From: Strigamia acuminata
Taxonomy: Eukaryota; Arthropoda; Chilopoda; Geophilomorpha; Linotaeniidae
Length of the DNA stretch: 64,000 bases
Assembly: GCA_949358305.1 (NCBI GenBank)
Contig: OX442324.1
Location: 8,715,601-8,779,600 of the forward strand
Reading direction: 5' to 3'
Below, one piece after another: positions 20,384-29,652 of the stretch. The translations under genes and the position numbers were made by a program. Under the pieces are notes generated by a model that was given only the letters and a program-made list of their open reading frames with translations, had not been told where the DNA came from and searched no databases. The stretch's first letter is position 1; each line of letters starts with the position of its first letter.

Positions 20384-22717
20384 TCAAGCGCTTAATACAT
20401 TCATATCAACCAAGAAACGATTACAGAAATACACTAAATCGGTTTTATCCACGGATTTTGTGAAAATATCCGCAAAATTGCACTTAGTGCCCACATGTGT
20501 AATCTGAAGATTATCTCTTCTTACTAGCTCCCGAATGAAATGATATCGCACGTCGATATGCTTCGTTTTGCGATTTTCGACGTTGGACCTTGTGAAATCA
20601 ACCGTCGATATGTTATCGCATAACACGTGGTGATTGAATTTATCCGCTAATTCGGGAACAATTTCGTAGAGCACTCTTAGAATCCATATGTAGTCTTTTA
20701 CTGTTTCAGTAAGAGCTACATATTCTGCCTCCATGGTTGATAAAGTGACGTTTCGTTGTTTGAACGTTCTCCAATATACGGGTGAATTTCCTAGCAATAT
20801 AATAGTCCCACCAACGGAAATTCTGTCGTCCCTATTGTTGGCATAATCGGAATCACTGTAGCCAACGACCTCGACACGATCATTAGGGAAGAGCATCAAT
20901 CCAAGGCTCTTTGTTGTCCTGAGGTAACTCAGCAAATCCAGCAATGCGATCCAATGGTCCCATCCTGGATTGGACTGAAATTGGCTAAGGATGTTGATGG
21001 CATACGTTAAGTCGGGTCTGGTTCTTGATCCAATAAATGCCAGACATCCCAGTAGGTTCCGGTAAGGGATTTTTTCCATAATCCTAAAGTCTTCGATCGT
21101 GTTCGGACATTGTTGTTTGGTGAGAATGGTGGACTTTACCATTGGCTGCGATCGAATTTTCACTAACTTCAAGTGGTTGTCAAATCTCAACAAGACTTTA
21201 TTGATGTAGGTCTTTTGATGTAGCACCATCTGCTCTCTATATGAGGTAATTTCGACGCCTAACAATTTTTTTGTCTGTCCAAGAAAGACCAAATCGAATT
21301 GTGTTTTGACCATGTTCAACACATTCATGGCATCTTCATACTGCTTTCCAAAAACTACAATGTCATCCACGTAGACTATTAAATATGCGATGTTTCCATA
21401 TTTATAGACGCAGTTGCACCAATTTACGTGTTGCAGTCCGAGTCCAAGCAAAGTATCCTCCAATTCAATTCCCCATTCACGCCCTGACTGGTGCAAACCG
21501 TAAATTGCACGGAGAAGTTTACAGACGTAATTCTCCTTGCCTTGGCAAACAAAACCCTTTGGCTGACGCATGTAAACGGTTTTGTGCAATTTCGCATAGA
21601 GGTAAGCACATTTCACGTCGGCTTGGATGTAACTCCACTTCAACATGCAGACAAGCAACGTAAACATAAATCGAACGATGGAGAAGTCGACTACTGGTGA
21701 AAATGTTTCTTCGTACGACTCGCCGTAGACTTGTGAGAAGCCTTGCGCGACAAGTCTCGCTTTGTAACGTGCGATTTTCCCCTCATCGTTCTGTTTGGTG
21801 GTGTAAATCCACTTGCAGCCAATTATCTTGGTGTCTGGCGGCGGTGGAACCAACTCCCACACCTCACGCTCGTGCATCGTATCAATCTCGTCGCACATCG
21901 CTTGATTCCATTGTTGTTTTTCAGGTGCATTGGCGACTTGTTCAAAGCGCGTTGGTATAAATACTTCGAGATGATTTGCCTCCAAGTTAACGTCAATGTC
22001 ATCCGCAGTCACATTCGATTCGGAAGGCTTCTTTTTCCTTTTGTCGTCAAAAAGGTGTTCCGGAATGTGAAGGTTGTGCTCCACACAATAGCGTTTGACT
22101 TCCGGAATTGAACGTAACCTCGGTTTATCATATCCTTCGATTGTATATTCAATGTCTTTTTGACCAGTTGGTCTTGTCTTCTCGGTCTTTTTCCATACAA
22201 GAGCTGGTATGGTCGGAATTGGGTTTGGAAAAACCTGTCCAGGTTGTTGCAGAACGTTTGGTTGCTTCACTGCTGGCAAGTTGTGTCGCAACGCATCTTC
22301 GGGCAGTCTGAACTTCAACCTAACTGGAGGTAATTCTTCTCCCTCTTTCTTCTTGATAGGTTGTGGCGGGGGTAGCGGTGGCCTCACATCCTCGTCGGAG
22401 TAGTATTGACGGTCATTGTCGTTGTCCAGATTATCATTGAGATTGTCAATGTACGTCGTATATCTCTCCGGTAGGCCCAGCACGCCTTCAACTCCGCGCC
22501 TGCTCTCAACGAATTTTACGTCGCTGGTCTCAATAACTTTTGAAAAATCAGGCAACCAGACTCTGTACCCCTTTGTAATTCTGGAATACCCTAACATGAT
22601 GCCGTGCAGTCCTTTATTGTCTATTTTTCCATCACGTACTCGCTTTTGCACAAAACACAGACTTCCAAATTTTCGTAAATGCCGAAGTGATGGTTTGCGG
22701 CCATAATATAACTCCAT
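20384..22717 (-). CDS. pol: Copia A Pol, 3' part: integrase end, MBD-like, RT, RNase H
   Basis: Same frame as 22826-24889, separated only by one stop codon at 22826-22828 (Arg CGA to TGA judged from B and C). It begins in the integrase C-terminal region (PSLRHLRKFGS). An MBD-like segment follows at 22045-22200 (WKK ... KTRPTG ... KDIEY ... RLRS ... VKRYC). RT follows with KWIYTTKQNDEG, YGLHQSGREW and YVDD near 21362-21373, then RNase H with GYSDSDYA and MEAEYVAL, ending ADIFTKSVDKTDL. Apart from the stop, no damage is seen in A. Confidence 0.9.
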   Translation of the reverse strand: MELYYGRKPSLRHLRKFGSLCFVQKRVRDGKIDNKGLHGIMLGYSRITKGYRVWLPDFSKVIETSDVKFVESRRGVEGVLGLPERYTTYIDNLNDNLDNDNDRQYYSDEDVRPPLPPPQPIKKKEGEELPPVRLKFRLPEDALRHNLPAVKQPNVLQQPGQVFPNPIPTIPALVWKKTEKTRPTGQKDIEYTIEGYDKPRLRSIPEVKRYCVEHNLHIPEHLFDDKRKKKPSESNVTADDIDVNLEANHLEVFIPTRFEQVANAPEKQQWNQAMCDEIDTMHEREVWELVPPPPDTKIIGCKWIYTTKQNDEGKIARYKARLVAQGFSQVYGESYEETFSPVVDFSIVRFMFTLLVCMLKWSYIQADVKCAYLYAKLHKTVYMRQPKGFVCQGKENYVCKLLRAIYGLHQSGREWGIELEDTLLGLGLQHVNWCNCVYKYGNIAYLIVYVDDIVVFGKQYEDAMNVLNMVKTQFDLVFLGQTKKLLGVEITSYREQMVLHQKTYINKVLLRFDNHLKLVKIRSQPMVKSTILTKQQCPNTIEDFRIMEKIPYRNLLGCLAFIGSRTRPDLTYAINILSQFQSNPGWDHWIALLDLLSYLRTTKSLGLMLFPNDRVEVVGYSDSDYANNRDDRISVGGTIILLGNSPVYWRTFKQRNVTLSTMEAEYVALTETVKDYIWILRVLYEIVPELADKFNHHVLCDNISTVDFTRSNVENRKTKHIDVRYHFIRELVRRDNLQITHVGTKCNFADIFTKSVDKTDLVYFCNRFLVDMNVLSA
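22045..22200 (-). other. MBD-like domain encoded in element A
   Basis: The most diverged of the three versions. The start Trp, the first arginine (KTRPTG), the DIEY strand, RLRS and the helix VKRYC are kept; the loop after the first arginine is about four residues shorter and Tyr34 of MBD1 is Glu. It is recognised mainly because B and C have clearer versions at the same place. Confidence 0.6.
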
Positions 22718-22825
22718 TGGTGTTTTGTCTGAGTTTAACTTCGCTATCCTATTCCTGAAATAGTTGAAAGTTAAAATTGCCTCGCCCCAAAAGCGATGTT
22801 CCAGTTGTGCGTCATAGATGAGAGC

Positions 22826-24889
22826 TCACATGCCATTTGCTAGTGTCTGGTTTAATCTCTCAGAAACGCCATTTTGGGCGGGTGTGTACGCATTTGTCCT
22901 TTCGTAAGCGATCCCTTGTTGGTCAAGATACTCTCCAAATTTATTCGAACAAAACTCCATGCCATTGTCCGTGCGGATGGCCAGGATTGACTTTCCCAGT
23001 AGTCTTTCAATCCGTTTTGCGTGTTTTTGAAAAATGCCGAACACTTCATCCTTTTGTTTCATCAAGTAAACCGTGGAATAACGGGAAAAATCATCGGTTA
23101 TAGTCAGGAAATACCTATTTCCTGAAAGTGTTGGCGTTGAAAAAGCCCCGCATACGTCCATGTGCAAAAGTTCCAAAGGCTGTTTCGACCTAATTCCTGG
23201 TAGAGATTTATGAGAGATGGCCTTTTTCTTCGCGAGCGTGCAAACATCACACTGCGTGATTGGCACGTCCAAAATCGGTAGTCCAACTACTGCATCACGC
23301 TTGCTCATTTCTTGCACGCTTGGGAAGTGGATGTGTCCAAGTCTCTCATGCCATAATCTCGCTTCTTCTGGATTGGAGGCCTTTTTGGTTGAGCTAGTCG
23401 GTTCTTGCATTTGTTGTGTTTGTTGCTCGCCAGTACTCGCCTTGTTGCTTTCTTTCAACTTCAATTTTTCAATGTCTAGTTTTGAATCACTTGTTTTGAC
23501 ATAATAAAGTCTGTCCTTTTTAATTGCCTCCATTAATTGTCTCTTCCATTGTGGATCGTAGATTTTCACTACTCCCGAGCCAATTGCCACTTTGCATCTG
23601 GCTTCGTCGATGCAAGGTCCCGACAATAGATTTCTCCTTAAATCTGGCGCGTAATACACTTTCTTCAATGTGATTGGGATTGTGTCAGTTCCCACCACAC
23701 ACATCACGCACACGTCTCCTACTCCTTGGATTTGTATTAGCGTCTTCTTGTCCGCTTGGCTTATAGTGCCTTTCATTTCTTGGAAATTTACGAATTGGTT
23801 CCTATTCTTACAGAAATGCCCAGTGGCCCCGGTATCATAGATCCAACAACTGCTGGTTGCGCCACACTGCAGCATCTCCTCTTCACTCAATTCGGTAAGG
23901 AAACCAACATTCATCATATCCGTGTCCAATTCTTCGACAGTATTCGTGTTTTGGTTACTAGCTGGTGTGAGTTGGACTGTGCAATCCCTCGCCCAGTGCC
24001 CTGGCTGATTGCATCGGAAACACGGCCCCCGTGGTGATGATCCGGTGGTGTTTCCTCGAAAATTCCTTGTGTTCTTGTTTCCACGATAATTCGATCGTCC
24101 ACCTCTTTGTCCTCCTCCAAACCCACGACTGTTTTGGCCACTATTCCCTTGTTGCTGTTGTTGCTGGAACTTTGGCGTGTTGTCGTTATTTTTCGCGTTG
24201 GAGTTGTTTGGCCCCGTGCTGAAGGCATCGACGATTGGCCCCTGGCCCGAATCCCTTCTCTGTTGTGCAAGTCGACCTTCTTCTGCCACTAACTCCACTT
24301 CCACCTTTTCCAGTGTAAAGTCTTTGTCATCCCATCTGTATATGCTCTGCACTATCGATTGAAACTCTTGTGGTAAGTAACGAATCAACTGAAAGGCTTG
24401 ATATAAATTGTCCAACTGGTGTTTAACATCCGCCAACTTCTTTGCAGCATTCCTAATTTTTGCGGCAAAAACTCCAATCGTCTCCGTGGCTGGATCGTAC
24501 TTAAGACTGAAAAATTCGTCCAATAAACGTATTGTACGTGCTCTTGACACCGGCTCGAAATTGGTTTTCAAGGTGATCCACGCTGTCTTGGCGTCATCAA
24601 TCCCATTGAGCAGCTCGTGGTACTGCTCCTCGATTGAATAATAAATCAGACTGAAAGCTCTTCCTTTTCGTAGCTGATAGTCGGATCGGTCTCTCCACGA
24701 CGCTCCAGGTGCCAGCGCCTCTTCCGTACCATCGGTACCATGGTGCATCAACAGCACTTTGATCTGCTGTTTCCAGCCATCGTAGTTAGTCCGATTCAAT
24801 AGTGTGACCTTTCTGTCCAATTTGTCCGATTCCATCGTGATGTGCGCTTGTAAAATGCTCAAACTTGGTTTCCCACTCAAAACGCACAC
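22826..24889 (-). CDS. gag-pol: Copia A Gag, protease and integrase, 5' part
   Basis: The likely start is the ATG at 24835 (MESDKLDRK), although the frame is open further up. UBN2-type Gag core, then an N/Q/G-rich stretch, CCHC knuckle CFRCNQPGHWARDC (about 23985-24025), protease DTGA in WIYDTGATGHF (about 23840), pre-integrase WHERLGH ... CDVC, and integrase D (MDVCGA), D (RTDNGMEF), E (NGVSERLN). The frame stops at TGA 22826-22828 inside integrase, where B and C read on; the change is a CpG-type C to T. One base change separates A from a complete frame. Confidence 0.9.
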   Translation of the reverse strand: MCVLSGKPSLSILQAHITMESDKLDRKVTLLNRTNYDGWKQQIKVLLMHHGTDGTEEALAPGASWRDRSDYQLRKGRAFSLIYYSIEEQYHELLNGIDDAKTAWITLKTNFEPVSRARTIRLLDEFFSLKYDPATETIGVFAAKIRNAAKKLADVKHQLDNLYQAFQLIRYLPQEFQSIVQSIYRWDDKDFTLEKVEVELVAEEGRLAQQRRDSGQGPIVDAFSTGPNNSNAKNNDNTPKFQQQQQQGNSGQNSRGFGGGQRGGRSNYRGNKNTRNFRGNTTGSSPRGPCFRCNQPGHWARDCTVQLTPASNQNTNTVEELDTDMMNVGFLTELSEEEMLQCGATSSCWIYDTGATGHFCKNRNQFVNFQEMKGTISQADKKTLIQIQGVGDVCVMCVVGTDTIPITLKKVYYAPDLRRNLLSGPCIDEARCKVAIGSGVVKIYDPQWKRQLMEAIKKDRLYYVKTSDSKLDIEKLKLKESNKASTGEQQTQQMQEPTSSTKKASNPEEARLWHERLGHIHFPSVQEMSKRDAVVGLPILDVPITQCDVCTLAKKKAISHKSLPGIRSKQPLELLHMDVCGAFSTPTLSGNRYFLTITDDFSRYSTVYLMKQKDEVFGIFQKHAKRIERLLGKSILAIRTDNGMEFCSNKFGEYLDQQGIAYERTNAYTPAQNGVSERLNQTLANGM

Positions 24890-25550
24890 TTGTATTCGTC
24901 AAAAACACTTTGTCTACTGGATACTCGCAACTAAGTGCAGTGTTGCGAGGTTAGTTCGCTCTTAGACTAAGTTAGTATCAACTCTAGCACAACACTAAGC
25001 TAATAATATAATAATTCCGAAAATAAACACGAAAATTGTTCATAAATGTTGTCTTCGAGATGCTTTCCTGCTGTGCTTCTCGTTGCATTACGCTTCACGC
25101 GTGTTGTTCTGCCAATTGTTCTCCAATTTTCCGTCTTTGTTTCTGAATTCCTTTCCGCTTGTTTCCGTCCAGAAAATTCAGGTTCACACTTCACGTGTGG
25201 TTGTAAAGAATTTCCGTCCCGCTTTGGCACTCGTTGAATCGTTTCCGTCTCGTAATTATCGTCTCGTCGACGATACGTATTGCTTCTCGCAATATCAAAC
25301 GGTAACGTCCAAAATTCGGAAAATAAAGGAAATATAAATAATTGTTTTATATTGTTATATTGTTCTATATTGTTCTATATTGTTCCTGTGTTGTTAGTTG
25401 ACTCGAAATTGTTTCCAAACGCTGATTCTCATGGCACAAACACAAGCTGGTCACATTCATCATGGGCGCCGCCATTTTGAATAATTAGAGGAAATTTCTC
25501 AAAACCTCTCTAATTTGATGAAAATGATTCCAAATTGTTTTCTCACGATT
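24890..25550 (-). other. Leader of element A
   Basis: About 660 bases between the primer-binding site and the gag ATG. No gene or repeat is seen apart from the ATATTGTTCT triplication at about 25350-25385. Confidence 0.6.
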
Positions 25551-25564
25551 TCTGGCCCATAACC
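25551..25564 (-). other. Primer-binding site of A (internal initiator tRNA-Met)
   Basis: The minus strand reads GGTTATGGGCC one base after the LTR. This complements the anticodon arm of initiator tRNA-Met (GGCCCATAACC), the half-tRNA priming known from Drosophila copia, not the tRNA 3' end. Confidence 0.65.
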
Positions 25565-25565
25565 T

Positions 25566-25871
25566 TGTTGAAATTGCTTGTATACTTGTGTTAATTGCAT
25601 AGTTCTGCAGCAATGGTGTGGAAAAAGTCCAAAGTAAAAACACAGGTGTTTACAGGTATGAAATCAAACATAGAGTGAGTTTTATTTCTCAAGTCACATG
25701 ACATGCCCACAGGTATACGACGCCACCTTATGGTGATAAATACAAACACATTTGTAAACATAATCACGGCTATTAGTTTTAGCCAAAAGCAAACATAAAC
25801 AAAAGGTCACAATAAGTATAAAGTGTCACTGCTTGATAATACGATACAAATATATATACGATATTTCAACA
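25566..25871 (-). repeat. 5' LTR of element A
   Basis: 306 bp, same ends as 20060-20365; one difference seen (G at about 25769, A in the other copy). Confidence 0.9.
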
Positions 25872-26521
25872 AAATCGTCGGCAAACTCGTCTCGTTTGCT
25901 AAACGTTCGCTCGTCGCTCGAAATTCGTCGTAGCGACGTAAATAACGCTTCGAAAATTCCGCCGATTGTCGGTTATCCTTCCCACGATCGTAATGGTATC
26001 CAACGTTGTTAATTTCCAGCGCTGGGTATCCCAAAACTGCTTGAAAACGTCCGTGGTCAAACGCAGACACGATTAACGATGGCCGCCGCCATCTTGTGTT
26101 TCATCGGGCGTGGATTCGTTTGAAAAAAAATGGCTTATTTCGCCAAAAGAAAATCAACAATTGTTCCTACCGTCCTTGGTATTTCGGTTGTTGCTTATTT
26201 GAGCACACAACCGTCCCGAAATGATCCTACGACGTCTCGAAGCACACACTCGGCGGTTAGGCTTCGCCGCCACTCGTAATGCACGAGAATGACCGTCGTT
26301 TGATCGTACGACGCCAAAACGTTGACAACGCTTATTTTCGCGTTGAAAGACACAAATAATAGTTCGAAAGTACCCGTACAGTTCTCCGCACACGTTCCAA
26401 CGACGATTACCGCACCGAAAAATTCGTTTTTGCGACGAACTGGGCGGGCGCGACCTTCGCGCCTTCACATCGTTGAAAAATGGTCGTGCAACTCTTCAAA
26501 ACTTCCTAACAGGATCGTTTT
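25872..26521 (-). other. B1 leader, LTR-proximal half
   Basis: CpG-rich leader between the B1 primer-binding site and the A insertion. No coding region is supported; short open frames on both strands have no signature. Confidence 0.55.
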
Positions 26522-26536
26522 GACCCTCTGCTACCA
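26522..26536 (-). other. Primer-binding site of B1 (initiator tRNA-Met 3' end)
   Basis: The minus strand reads TGGTAGCAGAGGGTC, four bases after the LTR end. It matches the initiator tRNA-Met 3' end over about 12 bases. Confidence 0.65.
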
Positions 26537-26540
26537 CTTG

Positions 26541-27012
26541 TGAAGTCATTCCTGGCGATTCTTCAAACGAAAATAAATCCAAAGCTGATTTAAACGGTGC
26601 GCGAAACCGACAAGCGTGCGCCATCTTTAATTCGTGAGAAAGTAAGAGACAGTACACAGTTAGAGGCTATCTTGCACTCTCCAACAATATAGGATAAATC
26701 ATTGCTGTGTTTTCAATGATTTGTCCTTTACAAATAAAAGCACCGGTATTTATAATCAATAAACAATAAAAAAACGATAAAACACAAATCGCTTTTCCAA
26801 GCAGACGACATCAGGGACGTGTGTTGTAAAGAAGAGAACATTCAACCGCGGTACGTAACAAGCATTGATAAAAATCATTATCGGTTGAATACTGGATCGG
26901 GACATTAATTTACAACACACTTGTTACACATACTCGGAAATTGTGTAACCAATAAATCACGCAACACAGAAACAAATGTTTAGGCACCACAAAATGGGTT
27001 TGCAACCCAACA
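26541..27012 (-). repeat. LTR B shared by B1 (5') and B2 (3')
   Basis: About 472 bp; sense strand TGTTGGGTTGC ... GACTTCA. On its upstream side lies the polypurine tract of B2 (27013-27026), on its downstream side the primer-binding site of B1. It contains the hairpin AGGATAAATCATTG ... CAATGATTTGTCCT (about 26691-26727). The sense-strand end may be 2-4 bases further out. Confidence 0.85.
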
Positions 27013-27030
27013 AATCCCCCTTTGCCTAAA

Positions 27031-29075
27031 CTATTTATTTACGACAAAAATGTGTTCGCAAAGAGTGTTTAACCTTGGTTTCGCTAACCATTTGGTTAAA
27101 ACATCTGCCACGTTCAAAACCCCTGCGATATGCTTAATAGAGAACGTGCCCTTCTCGAACCAATCACGGACGAAATGCAATTTGACATCTATATGCTTGT
27201 TAGCACGGTTCTCTATTCTATTCTTTGTGTACTGGATCGCCGGCATAGAGTCGGCGTACACTCACGGGGTTGCTCGATCAACGCAGAACATAATGTCTGC
27301 GTCGTACAGCCGATGAAGCCATATAATATCCTTCACCCCATCGACCACGGCCAGAAATTCACTCTCCGTGATCGACAGGGAGGTCATCGTCTGCTTATGG
27401 CAGTTCCACGAGATCGGAACTTCCCCTAGATATACTATATGGCCCCCAAAGCTCCTCCTTTTGTCTTGGTCCAGGGCAAAGGACGCGTCAGTGTAGACTG
27501 TGAGTGAATCGTTCTTGCAATTCGATAAATCAATGGCGTAGTCGGGTGTGTTTCCCAAATATCGCAAAATTTGCATTAGCATGCCCACATGACGCGCAGA
27601 ATGAGTTTCGTTATATTGCGAGAGGGCAATGACCGAGAATAAAATATCAGGCCTTGTCCTGCTCGCAACAAACAGAAGACTTCCGACCAAGTTCCTGTAC
27701 GGAAATGAGGTGTTAACCCGCTCACCAACTTTGACCTTTTGGATCATCGTACCCGGGGTCCCCGGGACTTTCACGCGGTGACACGGATCCACTCCGTACA
27801 TTTTACACAACTTCTCTATGTACCTTCTCTGGTGAATTCGGATTCGCCCCCCCCGATCTGTCGAACTCGATACCCAACAATAGGGTCACCGGACCTAAGT
27901 CGACAATGTCGAAGAAACTTCGAATCCATTTGAGAACGCATTTCTCAACGTAATCGTCTCTTGAGAAGAGAACAATGTCGTCCACGTAAAAGACGATTAC
28001 GGCCTCGTTGTCCAGAGAATAGACACAATTTAATCCCAACATCGGTACAAATCCCAGTTGGAGCAGACGGTCGTGAAGTACCTGGTACCACATCCGTCCG
28101 CTCTGATGCAGACCATATAAAGCCTTCAGCAGCATCCAACATTTATGTCGGTTCTTCGATGTTCTGTAGCCCTTGGGGACTTCACAATATTGCACTGTAT
28201 CGAGGTCGCCATAGAGGTAGGCGGCCTTGATATCGATGTGCACGTTGCGCCAGCCCTTAAGCACTACCAAAGTGCAGAAAAAGACGATTACGAGGACGAA
28301 GTTGACAACTGGAGAAAATACTTCAGTAAAGTCAATCCCGGGCCTCTGTTTAAATCCCTGGGCCACTAAACGAGCTCGATAACGTCTAATGACTCCAGTA
28401 TGGTCGCGCTTCATTTTATATATCCATTTTGTCCCCAAAAGCTGTACGTCTTTAGGCTTGTCAATTTCGCGATAGACTTCTCGCTCATCGAAAATATCTA
28501 TCTCATCCTTCATGGCCCCTTCCCAATAGGGTTTGTTGATGCCCCCAATCGCCTCCTCGTAGGTGTCAGGCTCAACTGCGCAAAACCCTGCAAAAGATAA
28601 GGGCTCTTCACCGACAGAGGTTTTGTAATCGAACAAGCTCGGGTCATATGCGAAACCCTCCCCGTCGCACCATCGCGCAACATCTGTTCGACTTCTCAAT
28701 TTATCCTCATTGGGTGAGAAATAGACCACATCCACTTTTCCCGCAGTTGCCCCGGCTTTACGGACTGACGCAACCCGTCTCCACTTAGTCATGTCCAGTG
28801 GCAGCAACATTGGGTCTGGGGTTTCTTTCACTTTACCCCTTTTGCCCGAACCGCGACGGGCTTGTATTCCCGGAGGAAGTTCGACTTCCTCATCGTCTTC
28901 GGGATAAACGTTGAAAAATTCTCCATCATCCCCCTTCGCCCCCCCAATTTCTTCAATCGGATTATCCCCACCACGTTCATCGTCCCCAATCAAATCCTCT
29001 GCAGTGGTTTCCACTGCAGGCAGTTGTGTCGCCTGCTTGACCTGTGGTCTCAATTCAGGCCTAAAAGCGGGCTTT
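27031..29075 (-). pseudogene. pol: Copia B2 pol fragment: MBD-like, RT, RNase H
   Basis: Second B copy, missing gag, protease and integrase. It begins at an inverted junction at about 29075, inside the linker before the MBD-like domain (28620-28786). RT with YVDD near 27985. A run of eight C (about 27847-27854, seven in B1) shifts the frame after the RT, and a TGA at about 27259-27261 replaces Cys of the B1 sequence in RNase H. The rest to KWLAKPRL is intact. Frames: 27803-29075, 27262-27810, 27031-27258. Confidence 0.9.
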
Positions 29076-29652
29076 GCAACCCGGAAAGCAAGTACGAAGG
29101 CGCGGACGTGCGCGACGACGATTGCGGATCGTTTGTCCGCGGTTACACGGAAGTGTGTACGCGGCTTGCACGTCAGCCCCAATTCCGTGCGAAGACAACG
29201 TGAAGACAACGTTCAACACGTCGTGGGTACCAATTACGACGCAAGGATCCCGTAATTGGCCAACTTCACATCTAAAATTGTATTTATTTTTGATTTGTCG
29301 TGAAACTCTGTATAGTTTTAAGGTTTTTGTTTTTTCCCTTGTTAGAATCGGTGCCACCCTACGTCCAGTCGGGCACGTGGCACTGTATTCTTTGCTGGGC
29401 TTATTCACGGCCACCCAACCATCCCGCGGGCCCCAGGAGGCGCGAACGGAAGAGTTGGGGAATTGCCAGCAAAGGTTATCTAATCTCACTTATTGAGATT
29501 CCCTGGGTTGTACTGCATTATTCGCCTTCACTTTTGGGGGTGACATTTGTGCAAGTGTTGTGAATTTCAGTGAAGTGTTTGTGCGGAATAATTTCCGAAA
29601 TTGTGATTTTTCCACACAATTTTCACCGGAATAGTGTTTCTGTGTCTCCGCG
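29076..29652 (+). other. Leader of B3, truncated at an inverted junction
   Basis: Plus-strand B leader whose upstream part and 5' LTR are missing; at 29075 it meets B2 head to head. It keeps the hairpin AATCTCA-CTTAT-TGAGATT (29482-29500) and the longer stem formed by CTTTGCTGG (about 29391) and CCAGCAAAG (about 29466). Confidence 0.65.

Larger units (their letters stand above)
20060..25871 (-). mobile_element. Ty1/copia retrotransposon A, nearly intact
   Basis: 306-bp LTRs (20060-20365 and 25566-25871) with one difference seen, target duplication AAATC (20055-20059 and 25872-25876), polypurine tract, primer-binding site and one long gag-pol frame with a single stop. It is inserted in the B1 leader and is one of the youngest elements here. 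Confidence 0.95.
14191..27012 (-). mobile_element. Ty1/copia retrotransposon B1 (holds element A)
   Basis: LTR (26541-27012), primer-binding site, leader (26521-25872 and 20059-19450), gag, pol, polypurine tract and truncated 3' LTR, all on the minus strand. Element A is inserted in the leader with target duplication AAATC. B1's 5' LTR is at the same time the 3' LTR of B2, a tandem arrangement typical of recombination between LTRs. Confidence 0.85.

Noticed and set aside
27847-27855. Programmed frameshift at the G8 run of B2/B3
   Set aside because: B1 has seven bases and reads straight through, so an indel mutation is the simpler explanation.
28862-29255. Open frames antisense to copia pol, repeated in B1, B2 and B3
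   Set aside because: They recur only because the pol sequence is repeated; the sense strand has the domains.
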